A DNA stretch of 64,000 nucleotides from Ceratotherium simum simum. Its lineage: Eukaryota > Chordata > Mammalia > Perissodactyla > Rhinocerotidae. The stretch is taken from the NCBI RefSeq assembly GCF_000283155.1, contig NW_004454193.1, positions 10,273,672 through 10,337,671 of the forward strand. The letters are read 5' to 3'. Position numbers and translations under genes: made by a program. Under the pieces are notes generated by a model. The model did not search any database. It saw nothing but the letters and a program-made list of their open reading frames with translations, and was not told where the DNA came from. Below are positions 45,356-57,424 of this stretch, piece by piece. The stretch's first letter is position 1, and every line of letters starts with the position of its first letter.

Positions 45356-46107
45356 GTGACTTCAGCTCTGATTTATTGGGAATGGGAAACAAAAATAAAA
45401 GAAGATGCACTGGATGACAACCTCACTCTTCCCCACCCCACAGAAAAGCACATTGACAAAACAACACCATTTCCAATTCCCAGAACTGCCACTTGTTTTC
45501 TGCACTTCAATTGACGAGAAGTGTTATTGTTAGAACATCCTTGCCAAAATGTTAGTGACCCTTGACAATCACCCTTAGTTGAAACCCCAGCAAGCACAGT
45601 GTGCTCATCAGGGGTCCACAGTAACTCACCAGCTTACGTTGTTTTCAACAGATCCTCCAGAGCCAAACAATCTGTGCAGTGGGTTAGTCCTACCCACGCG
45701 CCATTCACAGAAGTGACCTGAGATATTTACAATAATTACCAGGGAAAATTATGGACACCTAACAGATTACATGAAGTTGCTGTTGTTTCCAGTTATAGAT
45801 TCCTTGTAAGATGGCTGGAGACGAACTTATAGCAAGTGAATACTAAGAAAATCCAATAATTTTTTTCTCTTGTGCCTGAAATATTCTCTTTTTATCACCA
45901 ACTGTCATATCATTTCCTCTATGACCAAAGGGAAGAATGTATCTGCTATTTTCAAAGACAGAAACGATTAATGGTGAACTTAATTTCCCCTGAGTGTAAC
46001 GTGTTACACAGAAATAATTAATTTCACCTTGTTAAGAAGCTACTATAAGATGTATGCTTACCTGATCTATTTATTCTATTTATATAATGAGAGAATATTC
46101 CAGCCCA
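45356..46107. other. Unique DNA
   Basis: No repeat or gene recognised. Confidence 0.4.
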
Positions 46108-46225
46108 CTTCATTATGGAGTCTCTACCATGTACTGGAAGAACTACTAGGTTTTGGGATACAGAAATGAATAAGACAAAGTTTCCTTTCTTGAGGAGCTA
46201 AAGTGTAATACCAGATACATGAGCA
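46108..46225 (-). repeat. L2 LINE 3' end
   Basis: 'gagtctctaccatgtactgg', 'gggatacagaaatgaataag' and 'ttgaggagctaaagtgtaat' are the reversed L2 terminus. Confidence 0.75.
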
Positions 46226-47040
46226 GACAGATAAGTGAAACACTAGGGTGAGTGCAAGTGATGTAGGAGGAAGTCCGTGAGGAGAAGGAAGAGAGGTCAT
46301 CTGAATATTAAGACCAGATTTGGAATAGATCATACTCATGGATGTTGAAATCCCCTAGCAATCTAAGAACAGGTAGTTCCTAGGGGTTGATTGGGATCCT
46401 GTTTACACAGCCTTAGACAAATTGTAGGGAATGAGGAGCATTTGCTAGGAGATGGTAGGATGAGCTTTTATCAAAGAGAAGAGTTATGGTCCAGTAGTGG
46501 CAAGACAGAAGTGTATCCCTATTCCAATGAATGGGTTGTGGGAACATGGTTGGTCTACATGGGAGAAGACTTGAGTGAGAACCTCATTTCTGTTAAGATA
46601 GGAGGAGAGAAAGCAATTTGTGAAATTTGAAGATGAGAAAGAATTTAGAATTTAAGAATGAGAGTTCCAGAAGGAACAGTTCAGAGATCTCTGTAACTAA
46701 GTTTGCATCAGGTGGATGAGTTTCCTGTTCTTGGTGGTTCTCCATCCTTTAGCCTAAAAAGCAACATCAATGGCCCTGGTTAGGAAGTTCTGGAGAGTGA
46801 CCATTTCTGAACAAGTCTTATGCTGTTTGCAGCAGTTCCATAAAATCTTCCCAGCCTTTAGAATTTTTTGAAATAATGCAATGGCTTTTTGACATAGGAC
46901 AGCATAAAGATGAAAGAAAAAAAAAAGGTCTGATGAGAGTCATCAACATCATCTTATTCTTGGGAAATGTAAACACACCTTTTCAATTGAGAAATAGAGG
47001 ATTCACGTAGTTAAGTTATTATCAAATAGATTTGTCAATA
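46226..47040. other. Unique DNA
   Basis: 46230-46700 is purine-rich and may be reversed L2 upstream sequence; no gene seen. Confidence 0.35.
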
Positions 47041-47560
47041 TTTTATGATCAGGTGAATATAGACAAGCGATCACAAATGAAGCGTCATAGGTCAGCTGCT
47101 TCATTGCTCTCAGATTCACTGCCTGCCCTTCTCTTGCTCTATTTTTGTCACAGCCTAGTGTATTTACTTTGCCTTCTGGCTTCCACTTGGGTTTGGGCAG
47201 TGGTAGGCACTGGCAGAATACTGGAGGGCAGCAGGAGGGGACAATTGGGACGTTTTTCTTTCCTCTCTCCCTGTTTCTGCTGTCATCTGCAACAGTGACC
47301 GAGTCTCCTCTTTGGTTCTGGCTCCCACTGGAAAGCCCTTCACTCCATGCTACTGATACCTTTGCTGTGGTCTCAATCCCAGGATGGGCCTGGCTTTTAG
47401 GCTCTAAGTCACTGATTCTCCTGTCGTTTGCACAGCCCTAGTGTGATAGCAGCTTCCTGCTCTTGCTAAACTCTGGGTCACCTTTCCATCATCTATGGCT
47501 CTTTTATTTCCTCCAATATCTAAGTAACCAATATCCTTGAACGTAGTCCCTGTGTTTGAA
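47041..47560. repeat. Old interspersed repeat, family uncertain
   Basis: C/T-rich block with 'tttttgtcacagcctagtgt' and 'gatagcagcttcctgctctt'; the look is of a long old mammalian repeat. Two overlapping 88-98-codon frames lie here and are not protein-like. Confidence 0.35.
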
Positions 47561-48009
47561 ATACCTAGAGAGGTTTCCTATTAATTTTCTTTTTTCTCTG
47601 CCGTATTCTCACTGTTACAGGGTGCAAAGATTCCATAAAAATGCCTTGATAGCACTTGTCCATGGTGAGGTATATGGCCAAGTAAGTGGGGGATGTAGAT
47701 TAAGGACCTTTCCTAAAATAACCTTCATGACCTCTGCATTTCAAGATGCATAAGGTTCTTAGAATAATCTTCCCTTCTTTTAATTAGAAAGAAATTAGAT
47801 CTTTAAGGCCTCACATAATTGTAATCAGTTTAGTTTAGGTACCTGAAATCTTTTATCATGCCTTTGCCAACTTGTTTGGACCATAAAGCATTTTTTGTTT
47901 TTGGTGGGGAGTGAAGACTGCCTGGAAACTGGAGACAACCCTAGTTCTAGAGGCTACCCTGTCTGTATCTGGAGGTCTTTCATTATTTCAGGTTTCTTAA
48001 TCTCAGCAT
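47561..48009. other. Unique DNA
   Basis: Nothing recognised. Confidence 0.4.
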
Positions 48010-48023
48010 CTGCTCATAACCTT
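48010..48023 (+). repeat. Target-site duplication, left copy
   Basis: CTGCTCATAACCTT, identical to 48228-48241. Confidence 0.93.
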
Positions 48024-48227
48024 ATAATTTTATTTATTTATTTATTTTCCCCCCCAAAGCCCCAGTAGATAGTTGTATGTCATAGCTGCACATCCTTCTA
48101 GTTTTTGTACGTGGGATGCGGCCTCAGCACGGCCAGAGAAGCGGTGCGTAGGTGCGTGCCCGGGATCCGAACCCGGGCCGCCAGCAGCGGAGCGTGCGCA
48201 CTTAACCACTAAGCCATGGCGCCGGCC
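48024..48227 (-). mobile_element. ERE SINE, young short form
   Basis: Minus strand: head GGGCCGGCGCCATGGCTTAG, reversed B box in 'ggatccgaacccgggccgcc', body 'aaaactagaaggatgtgcag', (AAAT)n tail seen as ATTT repeats at 48030-48046. CpG-rich with a perfect 14-bp duplication. Confidence 0.97.
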
Positions 48228-48241
48228 CTGCTCATAACCTT
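48228..48241 (+). repeat. Target-site duplication, right copy
   Basis: CTGCTCATAACCTT, matching 48010-48023. Confidence 0.93.
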
Positions 48242-49334
48242 TAAAAGTGAGCCTTTCTGACAAGTGCTCTAGGAAAACAAAGACAATTCACAATGCAGTT
48301 GAAAATAATTACTTGATGTCACAGAATATGAGAACAATGACAATTGCCTAGGACACTCAGAACAGCTTTTTACGGCTCTCTAATATATGTGTTCTGAGTT
48401 TCCGGGACAATTGTCTTCCATTGTGTGCCATTAGCTTTTTGCCATAAGTGGTGGCAGTGAATATTTTACAGGAAGAGAGACACCCTGATGGGAATAAGCA
48501 GACACTGGATTATCATACAGAGCTGAAATACCGATGTCATGATACTCTACAACACCATTAAACATCATCTCTGGCTGCTACAACTCAGACTGGATCAACA
48601 GTCCCTGCATCTAATATCAGTAGCTGACACAAACACCATGGAATGTATGGACTCTGAACACAGACAGTGGAAGTCATTCAACAAACATTTAATTAGTACC
48701 TCATAGTCTAGGCCATGTGTTTCAGGGTCAAAATCACGGAAATTCTGGCAGCCTCTGAAGACCTACTGACTACATATTTTTTTTTTCACAATTAATAAGT
48801 AGAGAAGAAAATTCAGAGAGGTGGCTAACCAATCTAATCCCTTTTCAGTCAGAATTAATAAGCTTTTACTATATTATGAACTTCTAACACAAAAGTCATT
48901 TTACAAGCTACCAAAATTCTAATCTACTCTAATCTACTCTCTTGTTCTCTAGACTCCTTCTTCTCATCCTATTCTGCCTCTAACAAATTCCCAGCCTGCA
49001 GCCTCATTGTCTCATTCCAGTTTAGCTGGCACTCTTTTGTCACAGTCATTTTAATTTCCATCTAAGAGTTTCCTAAACTTCTTCTTATGCCTCAGTTAGA
49101 TGCTTTATTAGTGCTTTTGCTATATTTTTCATCCAAAGTAAATGTTGTGAGTCTCCATTTTCTTTTTACAATCTTCAATTGGCTCATTATTTGATAAATG
49201 GTCAAATAATTTATTTGATAATGGTCATTTATTTGTACATACCTCACATATGATCTATTTGGATCTTTAAGAGGATGTTTGCATGTCTGCAAACTCTTAC
49301 TTCCTCTCTCTCCTCCCATTTGTCTTTGATTGAA
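48242..49334. other. Mostly unique DNA
   Basis: 'tcattcaacaaacatttaat' at 48674 is a reversed L2 scrap. A small direct repeat 'taatctactc' occurs at 48920-48940. No gene seen. Confidence 0.4.
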
Positions 49335-49450
49335 TGGAGAGTCATAGTCATCTCTGTATCTCCAGTGCCCTGTACAATGTCTGACAAGTAGAAAATGTTC
49401 AATAAATTTTTTTTGAGCAACTATTCATTGGATGAATAAATGAATGGGCA
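49335..49450 (+). repeat. L2 LINE 3' end
   Basis: 'tctccagtgccctgtacaat', 'gtagaaaatgttcaataaat' and 'gatgaataaatgaatg' are the plus-strand L2 terminus. Confidence 0.85.
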
Positions 49451-50539
49451 GAGAAAAGACTTGACTTTCACAGGGGATAGGTGAAAAACTGAATGATTCC
49501 AGAAAGGACATCTATCATCTTTCACACTGCCATCAGTTATTTTCCTAATTCAGATTCATAATCCCTTATGCAAAATTCTTTGGAGCAGTTGTATTTTAAA
49601 TCTCAGAATTTAGGGGGTGGGAGTGGATTTAGAAAGGTAAAATGAAACATATACTATATTTTAGGATCAGTGCCAGCAGAAGTGGGACACCATCCCATAA
49701 TAAAATACATTAATGTTTCTGTAGTGAAAGGGATAAATATTCACTCTAAATAAAGGCTTAAAATTGGCTTATATCAGTTCAAGTGTAGTTTTGTATCCAG
49801 ATGAGTTTGCCTCAAATTTATGAAAAACTTTCAACTTTTAGAGCTTTTTGGATTTTGGAATTGTGGATAAATGATGGTGGATCTGAGTGTACATCAGATC
49901 ATATGAGGAGTGTCCTATTGCTTATTGCAGAGGTTGCAAACTGTTGGCCTGGGGATGGAATCTTGTGTGCAGACATGGTTTTCTTTGCTCTTTACAGGGT
50001 GGGAGCATACAGTGCTTAAGTAAATAAATGGGAGCTAAAGCTTAAAAACCAGATTACACATTAAAAATTTTTCTCTTTTGAGAAATCCAAGCATCTGTTA
50101 ACATTGGATCTTGATCCATTTCCTAGGTGATTTAATTAACTTTCTCAGTATTAGTTTCCTCATCAAAACAGTGAAGATAATAACAGCTCTCACGTGGGTT
50201 TCTTTTGAAGGTCAAATGATAAAATGCATATTAAAATTTTAACAGAGTGTCTGGTTATTTAAAAAACTAGTTATGTTGTTTTATTATGTTGTTGTTAAAG
50301 TGTGAATATTTTAAGTCAATTTTCCATCTAATTCTGTCGTGGAATTCATATAAAGTATAATTTTTGTACGGCACTTTAGGGTAAACTGTAGAAGTGCTAG
50401 GGGCTTGTGACAAAATTGCATTTTCTCAAAATGAACTGATTATGATAAAAAATTAAAAAATAAGAATGTTTTAAAATATTGAACATAAATATTTTCTAAT
50501 TTTTAAATGAGAAATTGGGCTCACTTTCATGAACATCTT
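49451..50539. other. Unique AT-rich DNA
   Basis: 49925-50000 ('agaggttgcaaactgttggc') may be a scrap of a hAT element related to 34224-34446. Otherwise nothing recognised. Confidence 0.4.
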
Positions 50540-51403
50540 TATTTATTTATAATAATACTTTTTATTTGAAGATAATTGTAGATTCACATGCAATGTAAGA
50601 AATAATACAGAGAGACCTGTGTACCCTTTTACCCAGTTTCATCTAGTAGTAACATCTTGAAAAACTATAGTACAACAGCTCAGCCAGGATATTGATAATG
50701 ATACAGTCAAGATACAGAACATTCCCACCATCACAAAAATTCATCACGTTGCCCTTTTACAGCCAAATCCACTTCCTTCCCACCCCATCCCCCTCTTTAA
50801 TCACTAGCAACTACTAAATTGTTCTTCATTTCCGTAATTTGGTCATTTCAAAAATGTTATGTAAATAGAATCATACAGTATGTAACCTTTTGGGAATGGC
50901 TTTTTTCACTGGGCATAATTCTCTGGAGAGTCACTCAGGTTGTTATATGTATCAATAGTTCATTCCTTTTTATTGGCAAATGTTATTCCATGGATGTACT
51001 ACAGTTTTGTTTAGCCATTCACCCATTGAAGGACATTGCATTGCTTTCAGTTTTGGCTATTAAGAATAAAGGTCCTTTAAACATCTCTCCACAGATTTTT
51101 GTGTGAACATAAGTTGTCATTTTGCTGGGATAAATGCCAAAGATCACAAATGCTGGGTTGTATTGTAATTGCATGGCTAGTTTCTAAAGAAACTGCCAAA
51201 CTGTTTTGTCAGAGTGGCTGTACCATTGTACATTCTCACCAGCAATGTATGATGATCCAGTTTCTTCACCTCCTTGCCAGCATTTGGTGTTGTCACTATT
51301 TTTTGTTTTAGTCATTCTGATAGTTGTGTTTTTCATGTGCATATTTGCTATCTGTATATCCTCCTCAGTGAAATGTCTCTTCATCTCTTTTGCCCATTTT
51401 CTT

Positions 51404-51702
51404 TTTTTTTTTCTTTTTTGTGAGGAAGATCAGCTCTGAGCTAACATCCATGCCAATCCTCTTCTTTTTGCTGAGGAAGACTGGCCCTGAGCTAAGATCT
51501 ATTGCCAATCCTCCTCCTTTTTTTCCCCAAAGCCCCAGTAGATAGTTGCATGTCATAGTTGCACATCCTTCTAGTTGCTGTATGTGGGATGCGGCCTCAG
51601 CATGGCCTGACAAGCGGTGTGTCGGTGTGTGCCCGGGATCCAAACCTGGGCTGCCAGTAGTGGAGGGCACGCACTTAACCGTTAAGCTGCGGGGCCAGCC
51701 TC
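51404..51702 (-). mobile_element. Composite ERE SINE (long form) inside L1
   Basis: Minus strand: T run, two reversed tail units, then 'aaagccccagtagatagttg' body and head ending 'gcggggccagcc'. Same composite plan as 20004-20309. TTGCCCATTTTCTT occurs on both sides (51390-51403 and 51703-51716) as the target duplication. Confidence 0.95.
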
Positions 51703-51876
51703 TTGCCCATTTTCTTATTGGATTATTTCTTTTTAAACTGTTGCATTTTGAAAGTTCTTTATATATTCTAGATACTAGTCCTCTGTTGGATTATGTGGTT
51801 TGCAAATGTTTCTTCCACTGTGTAGCTTGTCTATTCATCCTCTTAACAGGGTCTTTTGTAGACACAAAGTTTCTAA

Positions 51877-52133
51877 TTTTTTTTTTTAATTTTTTAATTT
51901 TTTTCTGAGAAAGATCGGCCCTGAGCTAACATCTCACAATCCTCTTCTTTTTGCTGAGGAAGACTGGACCTGGGCTAACATCCATGCCCACCTTCCTCCA
52001 CTTCATATGGGATGCTGCCACAGCATGGCTTGACAAGCGGTGCGTTGGTGGGCGCTCGAGATCAGAACTGGCGTACCCCGGGCCGCTGCAGTGGAGCACG
52101 CGCACTTAACTGCTTGTGCCACTGGGCCAGCCC
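51877..52133 (-). mobile_element. ERE SINE (two-tail form) inside L1
   Basis: Minus strand: T-rich start, tail units 'ctgagctaacatctcacaat' and 'tgggctaacatccatgccca', 'ccacttcatatgggatgctg', head ending 'gtgccactgggccagcccc'. Target duplication CAAAGTTTCTAA at 51865-51876 and 52134-52145. Same orientation as its neighbour 175 bp away but an independent insertion, since the duplications differ. Confidence 0.95.
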
Positions 52134-53985
52134 CAAAGTTTCTAAATTTGGTGAAGTCCATTTTATTTTGTTTTCTTTTTATGGATTGTGCTTTTGATGC
52201 CAAGCCTAAGAACTCTTTGCCTATCCCTAGATCCTGAAGATTGTCTCCTAGTTTTATTTTATCTCAAAAAGTTTTATAGTCTTACAGTTTACATTTAAGT
52301 TCATGATCTAATTTTTGTATGAGATATGAGACTTAGAGCAAGATTCTTTTTTTTTTTTGGGCCATGGATATCCAATTGCTATAGTATCCATTTGTTGAAA
52401 AGGCTATCTTTCCTCCATTAAATTGTTTTTGCACCTTTGTAAAAGGTTCTTTCATCAGATTCCTTTCCTTTCTGTTTTCAGAATGTTCTTTAGCCATTTT
52501 TTTATGATAGGTCTGGTAGTGACAATTTCTCTTAATTTTCCCTCATTGCACATTGTTTTATTTCTCCTTCATTCCTGAAGGATATTTCATGCTGGGTATA
52601 GGATTCTTTGTGACTGTACTTTTCTCTCAGTACTTGAAAAATATCTCGCCACTTCTGTCTGGTTTCTATGGTTTCTGAGAAGAAACCCATTGTCATTTTA
52701 ATTGTTGTGTCACCTTCTCTGGCTACTTTCCATATTTTTTCTTTGTCTTCAATTTTCAGAGGTTAATTATGATGTGCCTTGGAGTGGATTGGTTTGGGTT
52801 TACCTTGTTTGGGGTGTGCTCAACTTCTTCAATCTGTTTATCTATGTGTCTTGCCAAACTTGGGAAGTTTTCAGCCATTTTACTTTACTTTACTTAGTTT
52901 TTCAGTTTCACCCTCTTTCACCTGTCCTTCTGGGACTCTGATGACACCAATGTGAGATATTTTGTTATAGTCTCACATGCTGCTGAGGCTCTGTTTATTT
53001 TTTTCCATCTATTTTCGCTCTGTTCAGATTGGGTAATTTCTATTGTTCTATCTTCCAGTTCGTTGATTCTTTCCTCTTTCCCCTCTGTTCTGCTGCTGAG
53101 CCCAGTCACTGTGCTTTTTACTTTGGTTATTGTATTTTTTTAGTTTTAAATTTTCCATTTGGTTCTTCTTTATATCGTCTATTTCTTTGCTGACATCTTC
53201 AGTTTCCTTGCTGAGACTTTCTATTTTTTAAAAAATTTGTTTGAAGTCATGATTGTTCATCGAAGCATTTATCACGGCTCTTTTGAAATTTTGGTCAGAT
53301 AATTCTAACATCTCTGCCATCTTGGTGTTGGCACTATTGGTTGTCTTTCTTCATTCAGTTTCAGATCTTCTTGTTTCTTAGTAGGATGAGTGATTTTCCT
53401 TTCTTGTGTTATGCTGTGAGACTCTGGATGTTATTTAAACCTTCTGTTTTAGTTGGCTTCCTGTGATCCCACTCCAGCACTAGAAGTGGAAAGGGGTCAC
53501 CTTATGTTATGGCCAGGTGAAGATCGAAATTTAGGTTCCATGCTTGTCCCTCATTGAAACTCAAGGTGGAAGTAAGGCTCGTGTTACTGCCGGGCAGGGG
53601 TGGGAGTTCCAGCTCCTTTGTGGTCTCCACTGGCACCACAGTAGTGGTGGCCTCGTTACAACTGGGTGGTTGTGAAAGTCTTAACTTTCCTCTAAGCCTC
53701 CTCTGCCATCACCCAGTGGGGAGGGAGAGGAGTGCCTTGTTACTCCCAGGTGGGAATGAAAGTCCTGGTTCCTTACTCAACCTTCTTTGACACCGCCTAG
53801 GTGGGGGCATTGGGGTACCTTTTTACAGCCTTGTGAGAGTGGAAATCTCGGCTTCTCACTTGGTCTTTGCTTGTATAAGTGAGAGTGTGGCCAGACCACA
53901 GTTTCTTCTGGGGTCTGACCAAGACAGCATTCATGTTTCCATCATCTTGACCAAAATGTGGACAGGCTTCTTTCTGCCTGTAGGT

Positions 53986-54495
53986 CTATAACTTTCCTTT
54001 CCTTATAGCATTTACTTTAGAAAACTAGTAATTCTTTTCTCTGCCTCTTTGAGATCTAAATCTTTTTAAAAGCTTCTACACAGTTTCACCATCCAGAAAT
54101 GTCTTTCTCAAGAACCTTGGAACCACCTCTTTGAAATGTAAGTACAGAAGGATATAGTATACCTATCTCCCAGTCTCTGTGGAAGAGTAGGAACCTAACT
54201 TCAGTGGTCACCAATTAGCCAACACAGGTGACCTAATCACAGAGAAGAGCATTTGCAGACTCAGGAATCACAATGTGCTGGACACATCCCATCGGTCATC
54301 CTCCCCCTGACGTCTTCCACCAGCTTTTCCACCAGCTCATCTGTAGCGCTTAAAAACCTCCTGCTTTTTGTTTAATTGCAGTTGAGTTTAGTCTCTCTCT
54401 CCTATTGCAATAGTCTTGAATAACTGTTTAACTTTGTCCCATGTAATTTTTGTTTTTACAAGTGTTTGGTGAGTGGAGTGACTATTGTCTAAGAG
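53986..54495 (+). mobile_element. LTR of an old endogenous retrovirus
   Basis: Shares 'tattgcaatagtcttgaata', 'gcatttactttagaaaac' and 'aaatgtctttctcaaga' in order with the minus-strand LTR at 25165-25980. The AATAAA of that copy is AATAAC here. TG/CA ends and target duplication were not found, so the edges are approximate. No viral coding sequence is attached. Confidence 0.6.
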
Positions 54496-55744
54496 TTTCT
54501 GTCTTGCTAGGCTGTGCCTTTCTTGGTCTTTTGGCTGGAACAAGTAGAATTTTGTTCAGATTTTTTCATTTCTGAACCCCTTGCTGTTTCTGGATTGCTG
54601 ACTTTTTCAACTCCAAACCTGGGATATATAAGCCAAAAAGAAAACCCCAGGGAATTCACTACTATGTTATTCCTCAAATCTCATGGTCCCTGACTTCTCT
54701 CTACATTTTAGAGTCATTTTTGGTTTGTTTTATATATTCTCCAGGGCTTTTAGTTATACTTAGTAGGGGGAATAGGATGAAAAAACCGCTACCCCAACTT
54801 TGCAGAAGTGCAAGTCCTAACTTGTTAATTTTTAACATCACGTTTGTCCTTTAAATGGCTACTTGACCTCCTCAGACTCTTAGCCATTGTCATTATGAAG
54901 GGAACTTTGTTCACATAAGTGATAACACATTAAAATATTTTTACAATCATTCAAAAATTTACAGTATTTGACATTATATTTAAGGAATTGAACAGTTTTT
55001 CCTTATCTTTCATAGCTAAATGTAATGTTGAAACAAGTTATGATAATGGGAATGGGTTTAGAATTTAATCAAATTGTTCCATGTCAAATATTTCAAAACA
55101 ATGACAAGGCTATAATTCGTGGAGTGTGTCTCTGTTACTAAAACAGTCATCTGGAAGTTAGCTTGTGTACTGAAACAACAACAACAACAACAACAACAAA
55201 ACACATGGGCTTCAAATGGAAAGAAGCAGCAGAAATATAAGAAGACAGTTTTTGGCCTGCTGCCTGGAGCTGCTCCTTATAAAGTCCTCTGCCTGGCTTT
55301 CTCATCTTTTCCTCCTCATCAACAAACCACACCTTGGGCTCCCTACCCTGTTCTTTGGGTTACCTTGGACCATATCTCCTTCAGCAGCTCCTCACACACA
55401 GATTCCAGATGCGGAAATAACACATTTGTATCTGACTGTTGACATAGTTGGCCAGGTGGTGGAGGAACTCCTTGGCCACCTTTAGCATGCCATGTTGGGC
55501 AGTGCCATTGATGCATACTGGATCTTCCCACTTAGCAGGCTGGAGGGGAGAGAACAATTAGACCCCACTGAGCTAAGGCGAGCCTCCCAAGATGCCTAGA
55601 AAAACCTACTTATGGAGGAAGGTGACCCTCTAGGAAGCCTAGCAACTTCTGGTCATTCCTGCTTCTGCGAAGGCTGAGATGATCAATAATGCATGGTGCC
55701 TGTAACCCATTTGCTGCACATCAATTGGGAAGCTCTTTCTTAAG
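54496..55744. other. Unique DNA
   Basis: A 107-codon plus-strand frame (55119-55442) begins in the (CAA)n tract and reads glutamine from it; judged chance. Confidence 0.4.
55174..55200. repeat. (CAA)n microsatellite
   Basis: Nine uninterrupted trinucleotide units, likely length-variable. Confidence 0.92.
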
Positions 55745-55857
55745 TGAAGAGATTATGGCTTCTTTATTTTACTCTTCTGTCCAGCTCCTAGCACAATGCC
55801 AGGGGTCTGGTAGATCCTAGTCCTCAATAAATGGTCATTGAATACATTTACAAAAGA
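55745..55857 (+). repeat. L2 LINE 3' end
   Basis: 'ctagcacaatgccaggggtc' and 'tcctcaataaatggtcattg' are the plus-strand L2 terminus. Confidence 0.75.
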
Positions 55858-55957
55858 ATGGATGTAATCATCTTTAGATTTTCCATACCCTGGCAGGACA
55901 GGTAGTTTTAACCTTGTATTATTTATAACAGTCCCCCAAATAAAAGAAGTGGTTATG

Positions 55958-55969
55958 ATAGAAATAGAT
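55958..55969 (+). repeat. Target-site duplication, left copy
   Basis: ATAGAAATAGAT, identical to 56206-56217. Confidence 0.9.
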
Positions 55970-56205
55970 ATTTTTTGGGGTGGGGGAGGAAGATCAGCCC
56001 TGAGCTAACATCCATGCCAGTCCTCCTCTTTTTGCTGAGTAAGACTGGCCCCGAGCTAACATCCGTGCCCATCTTCCTCCACTTTATGTGGGATGCTGCC
56101 CCAGCATGGTCTGACGAGCGGTGCCTCGGTGCGCGCCCGGGATCTGAACCCAGGCCGTCAGCAGTGGAGTGTGCGCACTTAACCGCTACGCCATGGGCCA
56201 GCCCC
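55970..56205 (-). mobile_element. ERE SINE (two-tail form)
   Basis: Minus strand: two reversed tail units ('cctgagctaacatccatgcc', 'cccgagctaacatccgtgcc'), 'ccactttatgtgggatgctg', CpG-rich head ending 'acgccatgggccagcccc'. Perfect 12-bp duplication. The oligo-A tail has decayed to a T/G-rich run. Confidence 0.95.
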
Positions 56206-56217
56206 ATAGAAATAGAT
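56206..56217 (+). repeat. Target-site duplication, right copy
   Basis: ATAGAAATAGAT, matching 55958-55969. Confidence 0.9.
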
Positions 56218-57424
56218 TTTTTAAAGGCAAATAACCATCTTCCTATTTGTCAAGTTTTGAAACATCTATATCCGGGGAAGAATGGAAACAATACCACAAC
56301 TAAATTGCCAGGCCAATATATTTTAGCTTTACTAATATAGAGAGTGTAGATTCCATCGTAATACCTAAAATGAAAGGTACTTTGAAATTTCTCAACTGTG
56401 CACAGATGTATTCTGCAGTTGGAAACATCAAACAGTAGGCTGACAGCTAACATCACAGATGTTTCAACACAAACAAAAGGCAAATGCGATTTGATTATTT
56501 GTTTATTTCTCAAAGTTCTAAGAACAATGCAGGGACATTTCATTTGGCTAGCAGAAAATAAAAAGTCCTGTACATACACCATTTCCCTTCTCAAATGGCA
56601 CATTTTCTACTGTACTTGTTTTCTTTTATGACCGCTCTACATTTCCTCGTAATATATCCCCCGTCTGTTCTTCTAAAACTGGTATTTCTTAAAAAGCTGA
56701 GCTTCAAAAATGTCAAACATAATGAAAAATGAAAATCACAAAAGAGAAAGTTGTTCACAGCCACTCCCCTGGAGTTCCCTCGTGTTTCTGGGTCACCGTT
56801 GCTGACTCTCCACGTGTTAGAAATAACATCCATAGTGTACTTAGCAGGAAACCCTTGTGATCAGGGTCAGAGTGGTCTCCAAATAAACAGAGCTGACCCT
56901 TTTCTTGAAGACAATGCGGTATCTGTTCAGAAATACTCCACACCGTCCACCAAAGCAGTTGCAAAAGAAGTTCTCCTTTCAAAGTACAAGAGAAAGAAAG
57001 CTCCTTTGGAAAAATGATAAAAGAGTACTTTATTTTCATCATTTGGGGGTAGAGTAGATGAAGGCCATGAGAGCAGAGGCCTGCCAAGAAGTGAAGGGGG
57101 TTTGGGTGAATTTGATGAAGACCGTCTGAGGGCAGCAGTGAATAAGCACTTAGGTTCTGATAAATTGAGGACCTATAAGCTCAAATCAATATAGAGGAGG
57201 AACAAGTGGCACAGAATGTCAGATTAAAGCCAGAACTCAGCTTTACAGATGATAGAATCCATTCCTATCTTGTAAAGATAAGGCACCCCGAGTTGAGAGA
57301 GAAGTAAGCTACACAAGTTTTACTCCCCATCTGCTTCCGTGCTTGTATGATTAATATTGATATCACTGATTATCTTAGCTACAGCTATTTATTGAGCATG
57401 TGGTCTTGTGCCAAACCCTGTGAG
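56218..57424. other. Unique DNA with a possible exon-like patch at 56851-57017
   Basis: No repeat recognised. A plus-strand frame ends at a TGA at 57015-57017 after a lysine-rich tail (SKYKRKKAPLEK), with 'acttagcag' at 56842-56850 as a weak acceptor. Not called as a gene: no homologue is recognised and the acceptor has a poor pyrimidine tract. Confidence 0.3.

Larger units (their letters stand above)
50540..53985 (-). mobile_element. L1/HAL1-type LINE block with two nested EREs
   Basis: Minus strand. 50540-51180 is 3'UTR; 51184-52440 is the end of ORF2 (a short frame still reads KCWQGGEETGSSYIAG, the cysteine-motif region); 52480-53110 is ORF1-like (minus-strand frame 52918-53109 with NELEDRTIEITQSEQ, the ORF1 coiled coil); 53110-53985 is 5' sequence with repeated G-rich units. 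The N-terminal part of ORF2 is absent at about 52440-52480, so this is either one internally deleted L1 or an L1 3' end beside a HAL1. All frames are broken. Confidence 0.8.

Noticed and set aside
55119..55442. 107-codon frame with a polyglutamine run
   Set aside because: The glutamines come from a (CAA)n microsatellite and the rest shows no domain.
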